A stretch of DNA of 64,000 nt from Crocodylus rhombifer. Lineage: Eukaryota; Chordata; Crocodylia; Crocodylidae. Each line of letters opens with the position of its first letter. Within the stretch, counting starts at the first letter, position 1. The notes below the pieces were generated by a model. The model was not told the DNA's origin. It searched no databases and worked only from the letters and a program-made list of their open reading frames with translations. The position numbers and the translations under genes are program-made. Shown piece by piece: positions 54,571 through 64,000 of the stretch. The stretch lies in assembly GCA_038503035.1 (NCBI GenBank), contig JAVSML010019069.1, positions 1 to 64,000 of the forward strand. Direction: 5' to 3'.

Positions 54571-55068
54571 GGCACGTCTACACGTTCCTTAAGGCACAGT
54601 AGTTACTGGGATGTATTTTGGTGGCCGTGTTGGTCCGAAAAAAAAATGCAAAACTCTTGGTTCAGAGATAATGCCTTTTATTAGACCAACTAAGAAGTCG
54701 CAAAAAAAAGATCTTTCTTTGCAAACTTTTGGACCCCTCCCCCCCTATTTGTCAGTCAAATCCAAGATGGTAAAAATCCTTACGTAGAAAATAAACTTCG
54801 TTTTGCACAGGGGAACTAGGAGGCCGCAAGTCTGTTCCTGTGGGTCTGTGAGTCTTGTGCAAGTTGCTCCTTTATGCACATTTAGTTTAGTACTAACTAA
54901 ATGCGCTTACAGCACAGTAGCGCTGGCGCAGAGGTTGTTTTTGTGATGCTTACTGTGTAGTAGCCTAATAACACTGCGCAGTAGCATATGCTCACGGTTT
55001 TGGACTGGCACGCTACTGCGCGGTGTTATTAGGCTACTGCTCAGTAAGCCTCTCGTGCAGACGCACCC
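54571..55068. mobile_element. MITE-like fold-back element with nested insertion
   Basis: The left terminus, gggcacgtctacacg, pairs with the right terminus cgtgcagacgcaccc. An inner palindrome has arms gcttactgtgtagtagccta (from about 54949) and, ending near 55049, gctactgctcagtaagc. The arms match at about 35 of 38 positions. The left half is interrupted by a separate repeat at about 54606-54760. Noncoding. Confidence 0.65.
54606..54760 (+). mobile_element. Interspersed repeat (tggccgtgttggtc family)
   Basis: It contains tggtggccgtgttggtcc, then ataatgccttttattagacc and aactaagaag, then tctttgcaaacttttgg. I recognise these phrases from a common reptile interspersed repeat but cannot name the family with certainty. 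It sits inside the fold-back element, so it inserted later or is part of its body. Confidence 0.5.
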
Positions 55069-56616
55069 GGTGCGAACAGCCTCATTCAAAACAAGGCAGC
55101 GCGGCACCTTCTTCAGCTTAAGCAAGAGCAGAATCTGGCCTCGATGCCTAGCAAGTAGCTTTCTGCATCTGTCTGGCACAGAGTCCTTCTTTTTTTTTCT
55201 TTTTCTTAAACCCTAGCTCTCCTTTTCCAATTAATAATTGCTCACCTGGGAGCTTCATTTTCTCCCATCATTCACCGCTCGTTTTTCTGAGTTCAGCATA
55301 CTGAACTCGCCGTCTCGTGCCCCTGACTGGAGACGGTGCCATTCCTCCAGAGAATGAATCTGAGAGCTTTGGTTTGCTGCTGGGCTGTCTAAGCAGGTAC
55401 CAGCTTGGTGGCTCGCCAGGCCATTTTGGAAGACGGTGCTGGCCATGTTCTGCTCTTCATGATTTTGGCAAATTGTATTTGGACAAATGACGCATCAAAT
55501 TGTAACTCCACTTAATCTTTCCTTTCTGTTCTGCGTACAGGATGATTTATTGCTGCTTGTTCAGTGGATGGGTGATTGTGTGTGTGTGTGGGGGGGGAGT
55601 TTGATAACCCTTACATCATCTTTAAGCAATGTCACATGCTGTTTTGGTCTGTGTCTCTCTCTAACATGTTTTCCTAGGGCCAAGTATTTCTTTTAACCGA
55701 GGTGTGCATCAAGCCCATCGTTAAACATAGTGCATCTGTTGGGAATTTCAGCTAAGATTTCCATGTTCCTAGTGTCTTTGGACTGGTGGCAGCTTTACAG
55801 GGGCTGGGCAAAGGAGCCAGTTTGTCATATAGTCTTGCCAGCCATAAAAATAGAAAGAGGAAGCTGCAGAAGGAAAACGGCATTGCTAATATAATGCAGT
55901 GTGCTTGAGTACTGTTCCCTCTGCTCCTGTGCTGGCCTTATTGGTACATCCTCGGGCAGTGTGAACAGGCAAGGCATTAGAGGAGCTATATTGATCCACA
56001 CCAGTCTAGGATCTACCTATGTAAATGCTTATTGGTTTTGCTGGCTTGCTTTTTTCCAAGCTGAACACACAGGGCAGTCCTTGCCATTGTATTTTATGCA
56101 TATAAATATATATATATGGCTTCAGTTTTCACCAACATATATAAATCAGATCTCGCCCTTCAGTCAAGTTCTGTAAACCAGCTCAAACGGATTTGGCCAA
56201 AAATCATTGTCATCAGTCCGCTCTTGGACATTATCCCTTTGTTTCATCACTGATAACTTAGTGCTGTTGGCAGCCTCAGCAGAGAAACCAAGAACTGACT
56301 GGGCCAGGAAATCAAAATTTCCCCCTTCCCCTTCCCCTCCACCAAAGGTTGGTACTGAGAGAAAAGGAGCTCCCCGTTTGCTGCTCACGCTGCGGTTTGC
56401 TGAAGGCCTTCAGTCTCCTGCTTGGTGAAGCCTGAAACGTCCAGAGGGCTTGCATGCTCTCAAACCTGAAACACGTGCAGCTCTGCTTGTAATAGAGGCT
56501 GTGCGTCAGGGGATGCTAGACACCTTAACAGCTAATTAGCAAATAAACCCAACTATTATCCACTGTAAAAACTCCCCCTTGGTATGTCTGGTTTGGCTTT
56601 TATTAATTCTTAAAAT

Positions 56617-56705
56617 AGTAGGGTCGGAAGGGACCTCAGGAGGTCGCATCCAGTCCAAAGCCCTGCGCAAATCGGGATCCACCCTGATGAAACCATGCCG
56701 CCAAG
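56617..56705 (-). mobile_element. CR1 LINE 3' tail fragment, minus strand
   Basis: The phrases gtagggtcggaagggacctc and aggaggtcgcatccagtcca are an inverted CR1 tail. It is short and separated from the next CR1 fragment by about 150 unrelated bases. Confidence 0.65.
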
Positions 56706-56854
56706 CCCTAGGACCATTTCTTGGTGTTCAGCATAGCATGACCGGCTTTGGGAATGCAACTTTGCCACTGCATTGCAGTCTGTGCTGCCCTTGGCCCCCC
56801 GGGGTCTGTAACCTTCCAGTGGGGAGGTGAGGAAAAAGGCTGCTGGACGCAGGG

Positions 56855-57290
56855 GGAGTTCATAGCTTTGTAGATGTTGGCGACCTCTCGGGATCATCAG
56901 GTCCAGCCCCCCTGCGCTTGGGCAGGAAGACTGCTGGGGTCAGAGGACCCCAGCAAGGTGAGCATCCAGATGTTGTTTGAACATCTCCAGAGTAGGTGAT
57001 TGCATCATCTCTGGGGGGGAGTCTAGTGTAGACCCCGGTCACTCGAGTTGTAAAGTTTTTCCTTGCGTCTAATCTAAAGCGGTCTTCTAGCAATTTATGA
57101 GTGTTAGTCCTAGTCATCCCCTGGGGAAGCCCTGAACAGATGTTCTCCCAGTCCCTGATATGCACCCCTTGTATACTTATAGGCTGCCACCAAGTCCCCT
57201 CTGAGTCTTCTCGTCTCCAGGCTGAACAGACCCACGTGTCTCAGCCTTGCAGCGTATGGCCTTCTCTCCAGGCCTCTAACCATACGTGTC
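56855..57290 (-). mobile_element. CR1 LINE fragment, minus strand
   Basis: It starts with an inverted tail (catagctttgtagatgttgg, gggatcatcaggtccagccc). The minus strand encodes KLLEDRFRLDARKNF-like and [20 protein letters not shown] segments. It is the most diverged CR1 in the window by eye and is 5'-truncated near 57290. Confidence 0.85.
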
Positions 57291-60200
57291 TGATTTATTC
57301 GCATACCAGCATAGGTACCATGACTTGATGGAGTTGCAATAGTGTAAAATGAAGGGAAGTAAAAGCAGCATTGAGCAGAACAGAAGTCTCCTCTCTCCTC
57401 CTGCCTGGAGCCCAGAGCCATAGGGCTGTTGCACAGGTGCATGGTGCTGCTCGCACAAATCTCCAGTATTCGTTTCTGCAACTCCAAAGTGAGGAAACAG
57501 TTGCGAGCCAGTATTTCCCTGGAGCAGATTTCCTGCTGGAAGTCACTGCAGACCCGGCACCTGCCCTCCACATTGTCACAGAGGCTTTCCCTTTGTTCTG
57601 GCATCGACTCTGAAGCAAGAGCGGCCTTTGTTACAAGCCCGTTACGGGAGAACTTTGTGGGTGCAAAAGGATGGGCACAGCCCCTTGCATTTCCGCTTTG
57701 CAGATGCAGTGAAGTGTTGTGCTGCAGGATGTGGTGAGGCTATGACTTGCTCATGCTAACCAGAGCTGCCCTCTCTCCGCATCTGGCTTCTGGCGTCGCT
57801 GCTAAGTGTGTGCTGCTTCCTCTTTACATCTATTCGTCTGTGTGATTAATCACATCTTGAACTTGCTTCTCTTCCTATGGCTTAAGCTAGTCAAAACACT
57901 GCCAGGTTCTTCCAGACACTTCTCTTAAAACATGTTCTCCAAAGCAAAGTTTGGAGTAGTCACGTGGCTTTGCATTGTTTCATCTCAGGACATGGCCTGG
58001 TTTACTTGATACCCAGTGAATCTCTTGCCGAATCTCATGTGCTTACATTTTTCTTGCAACCTGGTGTGTCCTAGGGACCCGTGCACATCCGTGTGCAGTC
58101 CTGTAACGCCTCTGGCTCTGGCAGCTGAGGCTAATGCTTATGTTAAGCAACATTTTGGGGAGGTCCCTTACGCATTCTTGGTAGGATTGATTTGCTTTAC
58201 AATTATGGACAATAAATATTGGTTGCTTAACTTAAGCAAGCAAGAAACCTGGCTATGTGTATGTGCTCTGTCATTTTGTGTGTGCATCTGGTCTTTCACT
58301 TCTTTTTCCAAAGGAAATGCTGATTTCTAGGGGTTGTTGACCATCAGGACTTGTTGTTTTATAGTCCTTTTAGACTAAACTTGGTGCTCTTTGCTGATCA
58401 GGAGGATTCAGCGCATATTTCCCCAATTTTCTAGGCCAATATAAACGTGTCATTCACCATTTTCTAACAATGTTTCTTACGTACCGAGTCGTTTGGTCTG
58501 CCTGTCTTTAATTGCGACTTTGGTCAAGCTGTTCATGAATGGAAATCAGAATTCAATTTAGTGCAGAAAAACAGCCTTTTAAAAAATGAGCAACCATGTC
58601 TAAAACTCCCTGCCACGTGAAACAAAGGCGTCTGTAACTTTTGTAGACCATAAATTGTACTGAGTATTGAAGCACGCAGTGAGCAGAAACAATTTGGAGG
58701 GTTTCCATCTCTGCCTCTTATCCCTAGGTTTGAGTCCTGCACGGAGAGAGAAGAAGCAGGAAAGCTTGTTTTCAAACTTCTCAAACCATTTCATAATTTC
58801 TGGATGAAGCAGTCCTTGAGCTGCATTAAACCAAAGTGAAAGAAGAAATACTCTCTGTACACCTGCAGAAGAGGCTGTAGCTGTCACCAGCTGTTTAATC
58901 ACTTCAGCGAGCTCTGGTTCGGGGGCCTAGCTTGTGACTTCCCTTCAGTTCAGTGTTTGATTTCTCTTTTTCTTCCCTCCCCCAGAACTCTGAACGCAAA
59001 CACGTAACGCTTGACTAGCTGCCTAATTAGCGTGCTACAATAATACATTATGCAAATTTGGGCCTTTAGAGGTTGTCATAACCTGCAATTTTTCAATTGG
59101 CTATGTTTCAGAAGGAAAATTGCTTTAAATTTGTCAACACAGACTCCATCATAAAGGACACAAGCTCTGGTTGTGCAGTTCATGTGCCGAGCAGACTTGA
59201 TTAATAGAGCCTGCTTTGAAGCGGGGGATCTCTGGTGTGTCACAGGACGGAAAAGGATGTGTACAAATGCTGAACCTTCCCGCCATGCGACCGGCTGTGT
59301 CCTGCCCTGCCTCTTGAGTGCCTCACAGACGATCATTTGGCTGCCAAGAGGGTGCTTGGATGTCTGAGGACAGCATGGGACTATAAGGATGTTTCTTTTG
59401 CAGACTGACTTAAACTGACCTGTCCATGGTCTGGTCAGCAGCTTCTGTGGTGTAATACCAAAACCACACAACTCCTGTTTCACATAAGGACTCCTGCTAT
59501 ACAGGGCTATATATGAATACCCATGTAGAGTAGCACCTTCCTACTGGAGCAGTCTCATTGACCATAATGGGGCTGTTCCTACCATAAGGTCCTTCCAGTG
59601 TCTCTCTGGTTATTAGAATCTGGGTTTCGAGCCCATTCAAAAACAGTCGTGTTGACAGACATTTGTGAAGGCTGGGTGATTTTATTTTTTCTTATCGCAT
59701 CCCGGAACAAAAAAAGCCGTACTAGTTTCTGAATGACTTCATAAAACAAGAGCTATCCTGGTGTCCGAGTGAGAAGCCCATCCTCCCTGATGCCTGTTTT
59801 TGAAGGCAGTCACAAAAACTTGTCAATTTAGGTGCAAACCTGCCCTCGTTGTGGGTGAATCCTGCAGGCCCAGCTCTGAAATGTTCATTTTTCTCCAGCC
59901 ACCTCTTTGAGAACTCTGCCCTTGCTCTCTATTTAAGGACTTTCCCTTTTATAAAACGATCTCTTGAAGGCGTACTATAGCATCCATTCGAGATTTTCAA
60001 ATTTTGGATTGGGGGGCCAGGGAGGCAGAGAAAGTGACTTCTAAATCTTCCTACTCAAGAAGTGCCTCCCAAACTCTTTGGACCAACACACCGCTGTTGG
60101 CCCTTGCAATTCCTCTTCAGTGCGCCTTCATGATTTAAACTCTTATTTGAAAATCGGGAAGGGTCTGGTGTGATTTGACAGAACAGCTGCAAGCTGCTTA

Positions 60201-60334
60201 GCATGGTGTCGCACACCATTGGTAGTCTGTAGACCACAATTGAGGAACCACAGTACTAATAAACTCAAACAAAGTTGCTCCCAAAGAACAGCTGCTCCTC
60301 TAACACTTGTTTGTAATTCTCTTTTGTGTTGCAG

Positions 60335-60901
60335 ATCGGAAGGTCCTTGAGGAACCAGATGAGCTCAGAGAGATCTTGGTGAAGATTAGAAGCCCTTGCA
60401 GCACTGTCACTGGACACGGTCCAGTAGCTGTGTGTCTCCAGCTGTCATCACTGCGGACTTGGAAGAGAAAGAAGAGAAGAAAAATGTCCAACGCCTTAAA
60501 GCAAGTGTTTAACAAGGACAGAACCTTTCGGCCCAAGCGCAAGTTTGAGCCCGGGACTCAGCGGTTTGAGCTGCACAAGAGAGCTCAAGCCTCTCTCAAT
60601 GCGGGGCTGGACTTGAAGCTAGCGGTCCAGCTGCCGTCTGGTGAGGAGCAGAACGACTGGGTAGCAGTGCACGTGGTGGACTTCTTCAACCGCATCAATC
60701 TGATCTACGGCACCATCAGTGACTATTGCACAGAGCAGTCCTGCCCCGTCATGTCTGGTGGACCCAAGTACGAGTACAGATGGCAGGATGAGCACAAGTA
60801 CCGGAAACCCACCGCCCTGTCTGCACCCCAGTACATGAACCTCTTGATGGACTGGATTGAGGTGCAGATCAACAATGAGGACATCTTCCCCACCAATGTT
60901 G
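60335..60901 (+). CDS. MOB3A: MOB3A exon with start codon
   Basis: The acceptor is cttttgtgttgcag and the donor is gtgagt at 60902. There are 149 bases of 5' UTR, then ATG at 60484 in the context agaaaaatgt. It encodes residues 1-139, ending [10 protein letters not shown], plus the first base of Gly140. A uORF of seven codons and a TGA occupies 60359-60382. Confidence 0.95.
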
Positions 60902-63016
60902 GTGAGTTGAGTTTGGTTGGTAGGGGGAAAATCTGGGGCTACAAGGAGTTAAAGAGCAGTTGGGGCCAGTGGCATAGACCTTCTTCCCATCTACTTTGCC
61001 ACAGTCACCCAGGCTTGCCTCTTCTACTGCAGCACAATTCAGGAGTGTGGTGGCCTGCACTAAGAAACATGTTGGAGCAAGCATTGTGTTCCTGCCCTGA
61101 GAGTTGCTCTTGCTTCTGACTTCAGGTGAAACAAGAGAGGGGATGCTTTTCCCAAGGGCCCTAAGCCTTTGGGATCGGTCATGGAGCTCCAAGCAGTGAT
61201 GCTCTTGCTCCCTAGAGCAGGCCATCCAAGTCTGCATCAACTACATTCGTTCTGTAGCACCCGGTGCTTCTTGGCTGACTGCTTTGATTTCCTGTGACCT
61301 GGTACGAAGTTATAAATAACTGGCTGAGGCAGTTCAAGAAAGGGGGATGATGGAGGGGGCAAGAAGGGATTTATTTCAAGGTCTAATAGTTTCAGTCTCC
61401 CAGAGGTTAAAATCAAGAGCGTGAAAGCAACCTAAAAAGCCCGATTCTCACTGTTTTTCTTACTAAGGCTTTTTCTGTACCACTGTGGCCTATAAAGGAG
61501 TCTTTTTGTATGGATGTAAATATAACTGATATATCCAATAACCCCCACTCCACCCTGCCAGGGCAGTAGAAATGCGGGTTGGGCACCTGAGCTTGGACCT
61601 TTGTACCCAAGGGTGAACACTTCAACACATGGCTCAGTTCCAGAGACTGCAGTTCCCACTGAAGTCAGGATGTGGACGCTTGCCTCTGAACATGAGCTTT
61701 AAGATACTGGCCTAATGCTTCATGCCTGTGTGCATCTGAAACAAGCTTATGTTGTGCCAATGAGAGCTGCTCTTCCAGCTTCTGTAGCAGCTGAAATTTT
61801 GGACTGTTTTGAAACTCTGTCAGTAGTGTTTTAGCTCTGGTCCAGGTCTGACTAGATGACTGCATTTGAATGCAAAAGGCCAGTGTCTTGGATTAGTTCA
61901 ATTTAGTTCTCGCTTGCCTTGGCAGGGGAAGGGACAGCACAGCAGAGGCTACTTGCTCAGTGTCCGGTAAAAAGTTGGCCTTCTTGCACTCTGCAGTGCT
62001 CCTGGATGATCTCTTGGGCAGAGCTCTAAGGCAGCTCACATCTTGGACAGTCAGCATGATGCAAGGCTGTGTTTCGGGAGAGAGAGCAGCTGTGAAATAT
62101 GGGAGAAAAACAAATCTTTCACAACCTTCTGCTGTTTAAATGCCTGGTGTCGTAACAAAGCTCTGGGAGCGTTCGCTTTTTTTTCTTGGGGTCTGTCAGG
62201 GAGGATTTCTTCTGAGCTGGACTGGTGACATCCCCTACCAGCAGTCTGTTTTCATCCAGGGTTGGGGGAAAGCTTATAGCATCAGAGACATCAAACTCTT
62301 GGATGTTGTACTGCAAGCCTTTTCTGCACCGCTGTGGCCTGGTTGGAAATGTGCCACTTCATGCAGAGCACTTGTGAACAAAGAGCTGCTTAGCTACAGA
62401 AAGAGAGGTGTACTATTTTAAATCCCCGTCTGTGTTTTCCCCATTATCTGTGTCCAGTTTTAAAATGGAGTCTGGTATTGTAAATACTAGAAAGACCAAA
62501 TGGCCAAGCATTGTTCTGTTTTTCATGCGCTGCAATTGTCTTTCCTACTAACAGCCATAATTGCAAAGTGCCAAGAAGTGACAGAAGAGAACATAATTTT
62601 TTTTTTTTAACTGCAGGAAATGAGGTTTTTGAAACACCGACCCAGTGCTAAGAGGGAGGGAGGTCGGGAGGTCGGTCAGTAAATTATTCTGGATGAAACC
62701 TTTCTGTCAGTTCAAAATGGCCTGGGCTTCTCTTGGTGCTTTAGGAAGAGGGCATTGTACCGTATCTCTGGTGCTGCTTCGGCAGCCTCTAATGCCCACA
62801 TGTCTCCTCGCAGGTACTCCTTTCCCCAAGAACTTCCTTCAGGTAGTAAAGAAGATTCTCTCCAGGCTTTTCCGGGTTTTTGTCCACGTTTACATTCACC
62901 ACTTTGACAGGATCACCCAGATGGGGTCAGAAGCCCACGTGAACACCTGCTACAAGCACTTTTACTATTTTGTGAAAGAATTCAACCTAATAGACACCAA
63001 GGAGTTGGAACCACTG
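60335..63016 (+). CDS. MOB3A: MOB kinase activator 3A (last exon outside window)
   Basis: MOB-family adaptor, related to MOB1 regulators of NDR/LATS kinases but of the MOB3 subgroup (family knowledge). Translation starts at ATG 60484 ([20 protein letters not shown]). Coding exons are 60484-60901 and 62814-63016, giving 207 residues; vertebrate MOB3A has about 217, so roughly the last 10 codons lie beyond 64000. The zinc site is visible: Cys82 and Cys87 (CTEQSC), His164 and His169 (HVYIHH). Also visible are [20 protein letters not shown] and the core [15 protein letters not shown]. Recognition is near certain. The 5' UTR is spliced, and exon 2 begins at 60335. Confidence 0.96.
60359..60382 (+). 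promoter_or_regulatory. Upstream ORF in MOB3A 5' UTR
   Basis: ATG at 60359 followed by six codons and TGA at 60380-60382, ending about 100 bases before the main start. Its effect on translation is unknown. Confidence 0.5.
60902..62813. other. MOB3A intron, 1.9 kb
   Basis: No additional exon or clear transposon recognised. It has ordinary unique sequence and a T-tract near 62599. Confidence 0.6.
62814..63016 (+). CDS. MOB3A: MOB3A second coding exon
   Basis: The acceptor is tctcctcgcag and the donor is gtgagt at 63017. It reads [20 protein letters not shown] and [15 protein letters not shown], and ends KELEPL. It contains the two zinc-binding histidines. Confidence 0.96.
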
Positions 63017-64000
63017 GTGAGTGAATTGGCCACACGTGGCTGTGAATGCAAAGATGATGGAGTCTGCCATTTGTCTCGGTGGCACTCTGGCATGTGGACT
63101 CCCCCTCCCCTGATTGCCAGTTTGCAAGGCCCAAGCAATGAGAGAAAGCCCCGAGGAGGGCAGCTGATACTCCCACTATACCTGCTCCATTCCCTTCCCT
63201 GGTGCATCTCGGGTTCCTCTTTGCCTTGGTCTCGTCCACGGGTCACAGACCCCAACATCCCCAGTGTGACTGAGCAGACCCATCACATACGTGGAGAGGG
63301 GAGCTGATGTGTTGTGTGAGCTGTGCCCAGCAGCCCCCTAATGCTTTGGGCTGTCAGCTTGTCTGTGGATGGTGTCTACTTCATTTCCTTCACCCTCCTG
63401 CTGCCTCCCCGGGTGCCACCTCCCTTAATCAGTCAGTGACTGTTACATGTATCTGCCGTTCTTCAGTCTGGATGCGCTGGCCGTAAGGAGCTATGCATCC
63501 CTTGCTTACAGACTTGATGCGAATTCCCAACAGTCTGCCCTGGTGCCTTTGCCTGTGTAGCCCAAACGCTGCTCAGGAGCCCGGGGTCTGTTCCCCAGCT
63601 GTTGCTGCCTAGCTTTGTGACTCTTGCAGAGTCAGTCTCCTCTCCCCACGCTTTTATTTCTCCTTGTGTAAAATGAGGACAGTGCTTTCAACCTTCAGAA
63701 AGAGCTGGGAGGCTGACAAGTACTAATTATTAGAATGGGGTGGTGGGTGCTGATTGATGCGCTGTATCAAGCAAAGGAGATTTTTGTCGTATGACATCCG
63801 GGGTGTCCTGCCTGGTACTGGTTGGGGAATGTGGAAGCAGAGTTAAAGATGTCATGGTGCATTGTTGCCTGTCACAAGCATTCCAGTTTGGATGCTTCCT
63901 GTCTTAATGTAATCTTGGAAACCTCAACCTTGACTCTCTTACTGAAATCTCCCTCTCTTGGGTACTGGTACTGTGACACTTGCTTCCTGTTTCGCTTGAC
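63017..64000. other. MOB3A intron, partial
   Basis: Sequence after the second coding exon. I searched for the short terminal coding exon expected after LEPL and found none, so it must lie beyond the window. Confidence 0.6.

Larger units (their letters stand above)
46901..60334. other. MOB3A first intron, about 13.4 kb
   Basis: No protein exon recognised. It contains a CR1 tail at about 48603, a hAT element at 50358, MITE-like elements at 50663 and 54571, CR1 pieces at 56617-57290, T-tracts at 48507 and 51969, a TG run near 55578, and otherwise unique sequence. Additional noncoding 5' exons cannot be excluded. Confidence 0.6.

Noticed and set aside
60307..60483. Upstream ATG at 60307 as the MOB3A start
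   Set aside because: It lies in the intron before the acceptor at 60334. The conserved MOB3A N-terminus starts at 60484.
1..64000. Search for CRISPR arrays, phage modules, tRNA or rRNA genes, operons
   Set aside because: None seen. The window is vertebrate genomic DNA with spliced genes and transposons, and I found no convincing undescribed system.

Overview
The window is amniote genomic DNA. It carries intron-rich vertebrate genes, dense CR1 LINE remnants and small hAT and MITE DNA transposons. The repeat mix and the protein sequences fit a reptile, most likely a crocodilian. That assignment is an inference: no species-diagnostic gene is present. There is no prokaryotic content, CRISPR array, rRNA or tRNA that I can support.

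Layout. (1) 635-19131, plus strand: the 3' half of AP3D1, the delta subunit of the AP-3 adaptor complex. Seventeen coding exons join into one uninterrupted frame of 642 codons plus a stop, followed by a long 3' UTR with candidate poly(A) signals at 21108, 22153 and 22292. (2) About 24.6-29.8 kb: two large CR1 copies in tail-to-tail inverted orientation between the genes. (3) 32427-45298, minus strand: IZUMO4, a sperm-associated Izumo-family protein, reconstructed from a signal-peptide exon plus seven small exons, with a possible 15-base microexon. (4) 45.2-46.9 kb: a divergent GC-rich promoter interval. (5) From about 46.6 kb on the plus strand: MOB3A, with a CpG-rich 5' end, a 13 kb first intron and two coding exons (60484-60901 and 62814-63016). 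Its last roughly 10 codons lie past the window.

The order AP3D1(+) / IZUMO4(-) / MOB3A(+) matches, in mirror image, the human chromosome 19p13.3 order as I know it. The window is therefore a conserved synteny block. The genes do not form one pathway: AP3D1 acts in vesicle sorting to lysosome-related organelles, IZUMO4 is a reproductive-tract and sperm-associated protein, and MOB3A is a kinase-adaptor-like MOB protein.

Most of the remaining DNA is introns and intergenic sequence carrying CR1 fragments of at least two subfamilies, several hAT elements (one with a perfect 8-bp target duplication at 36.4 kb), and three fold-back MITE-like elements that share a terminal motif near GGGCAYGTCTACAC. 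I found no convincing undescribed biological system. The most useful non-obvious results are the hidden IZUMO4 gene model, its candidate microexon, and the related fold-back elements.
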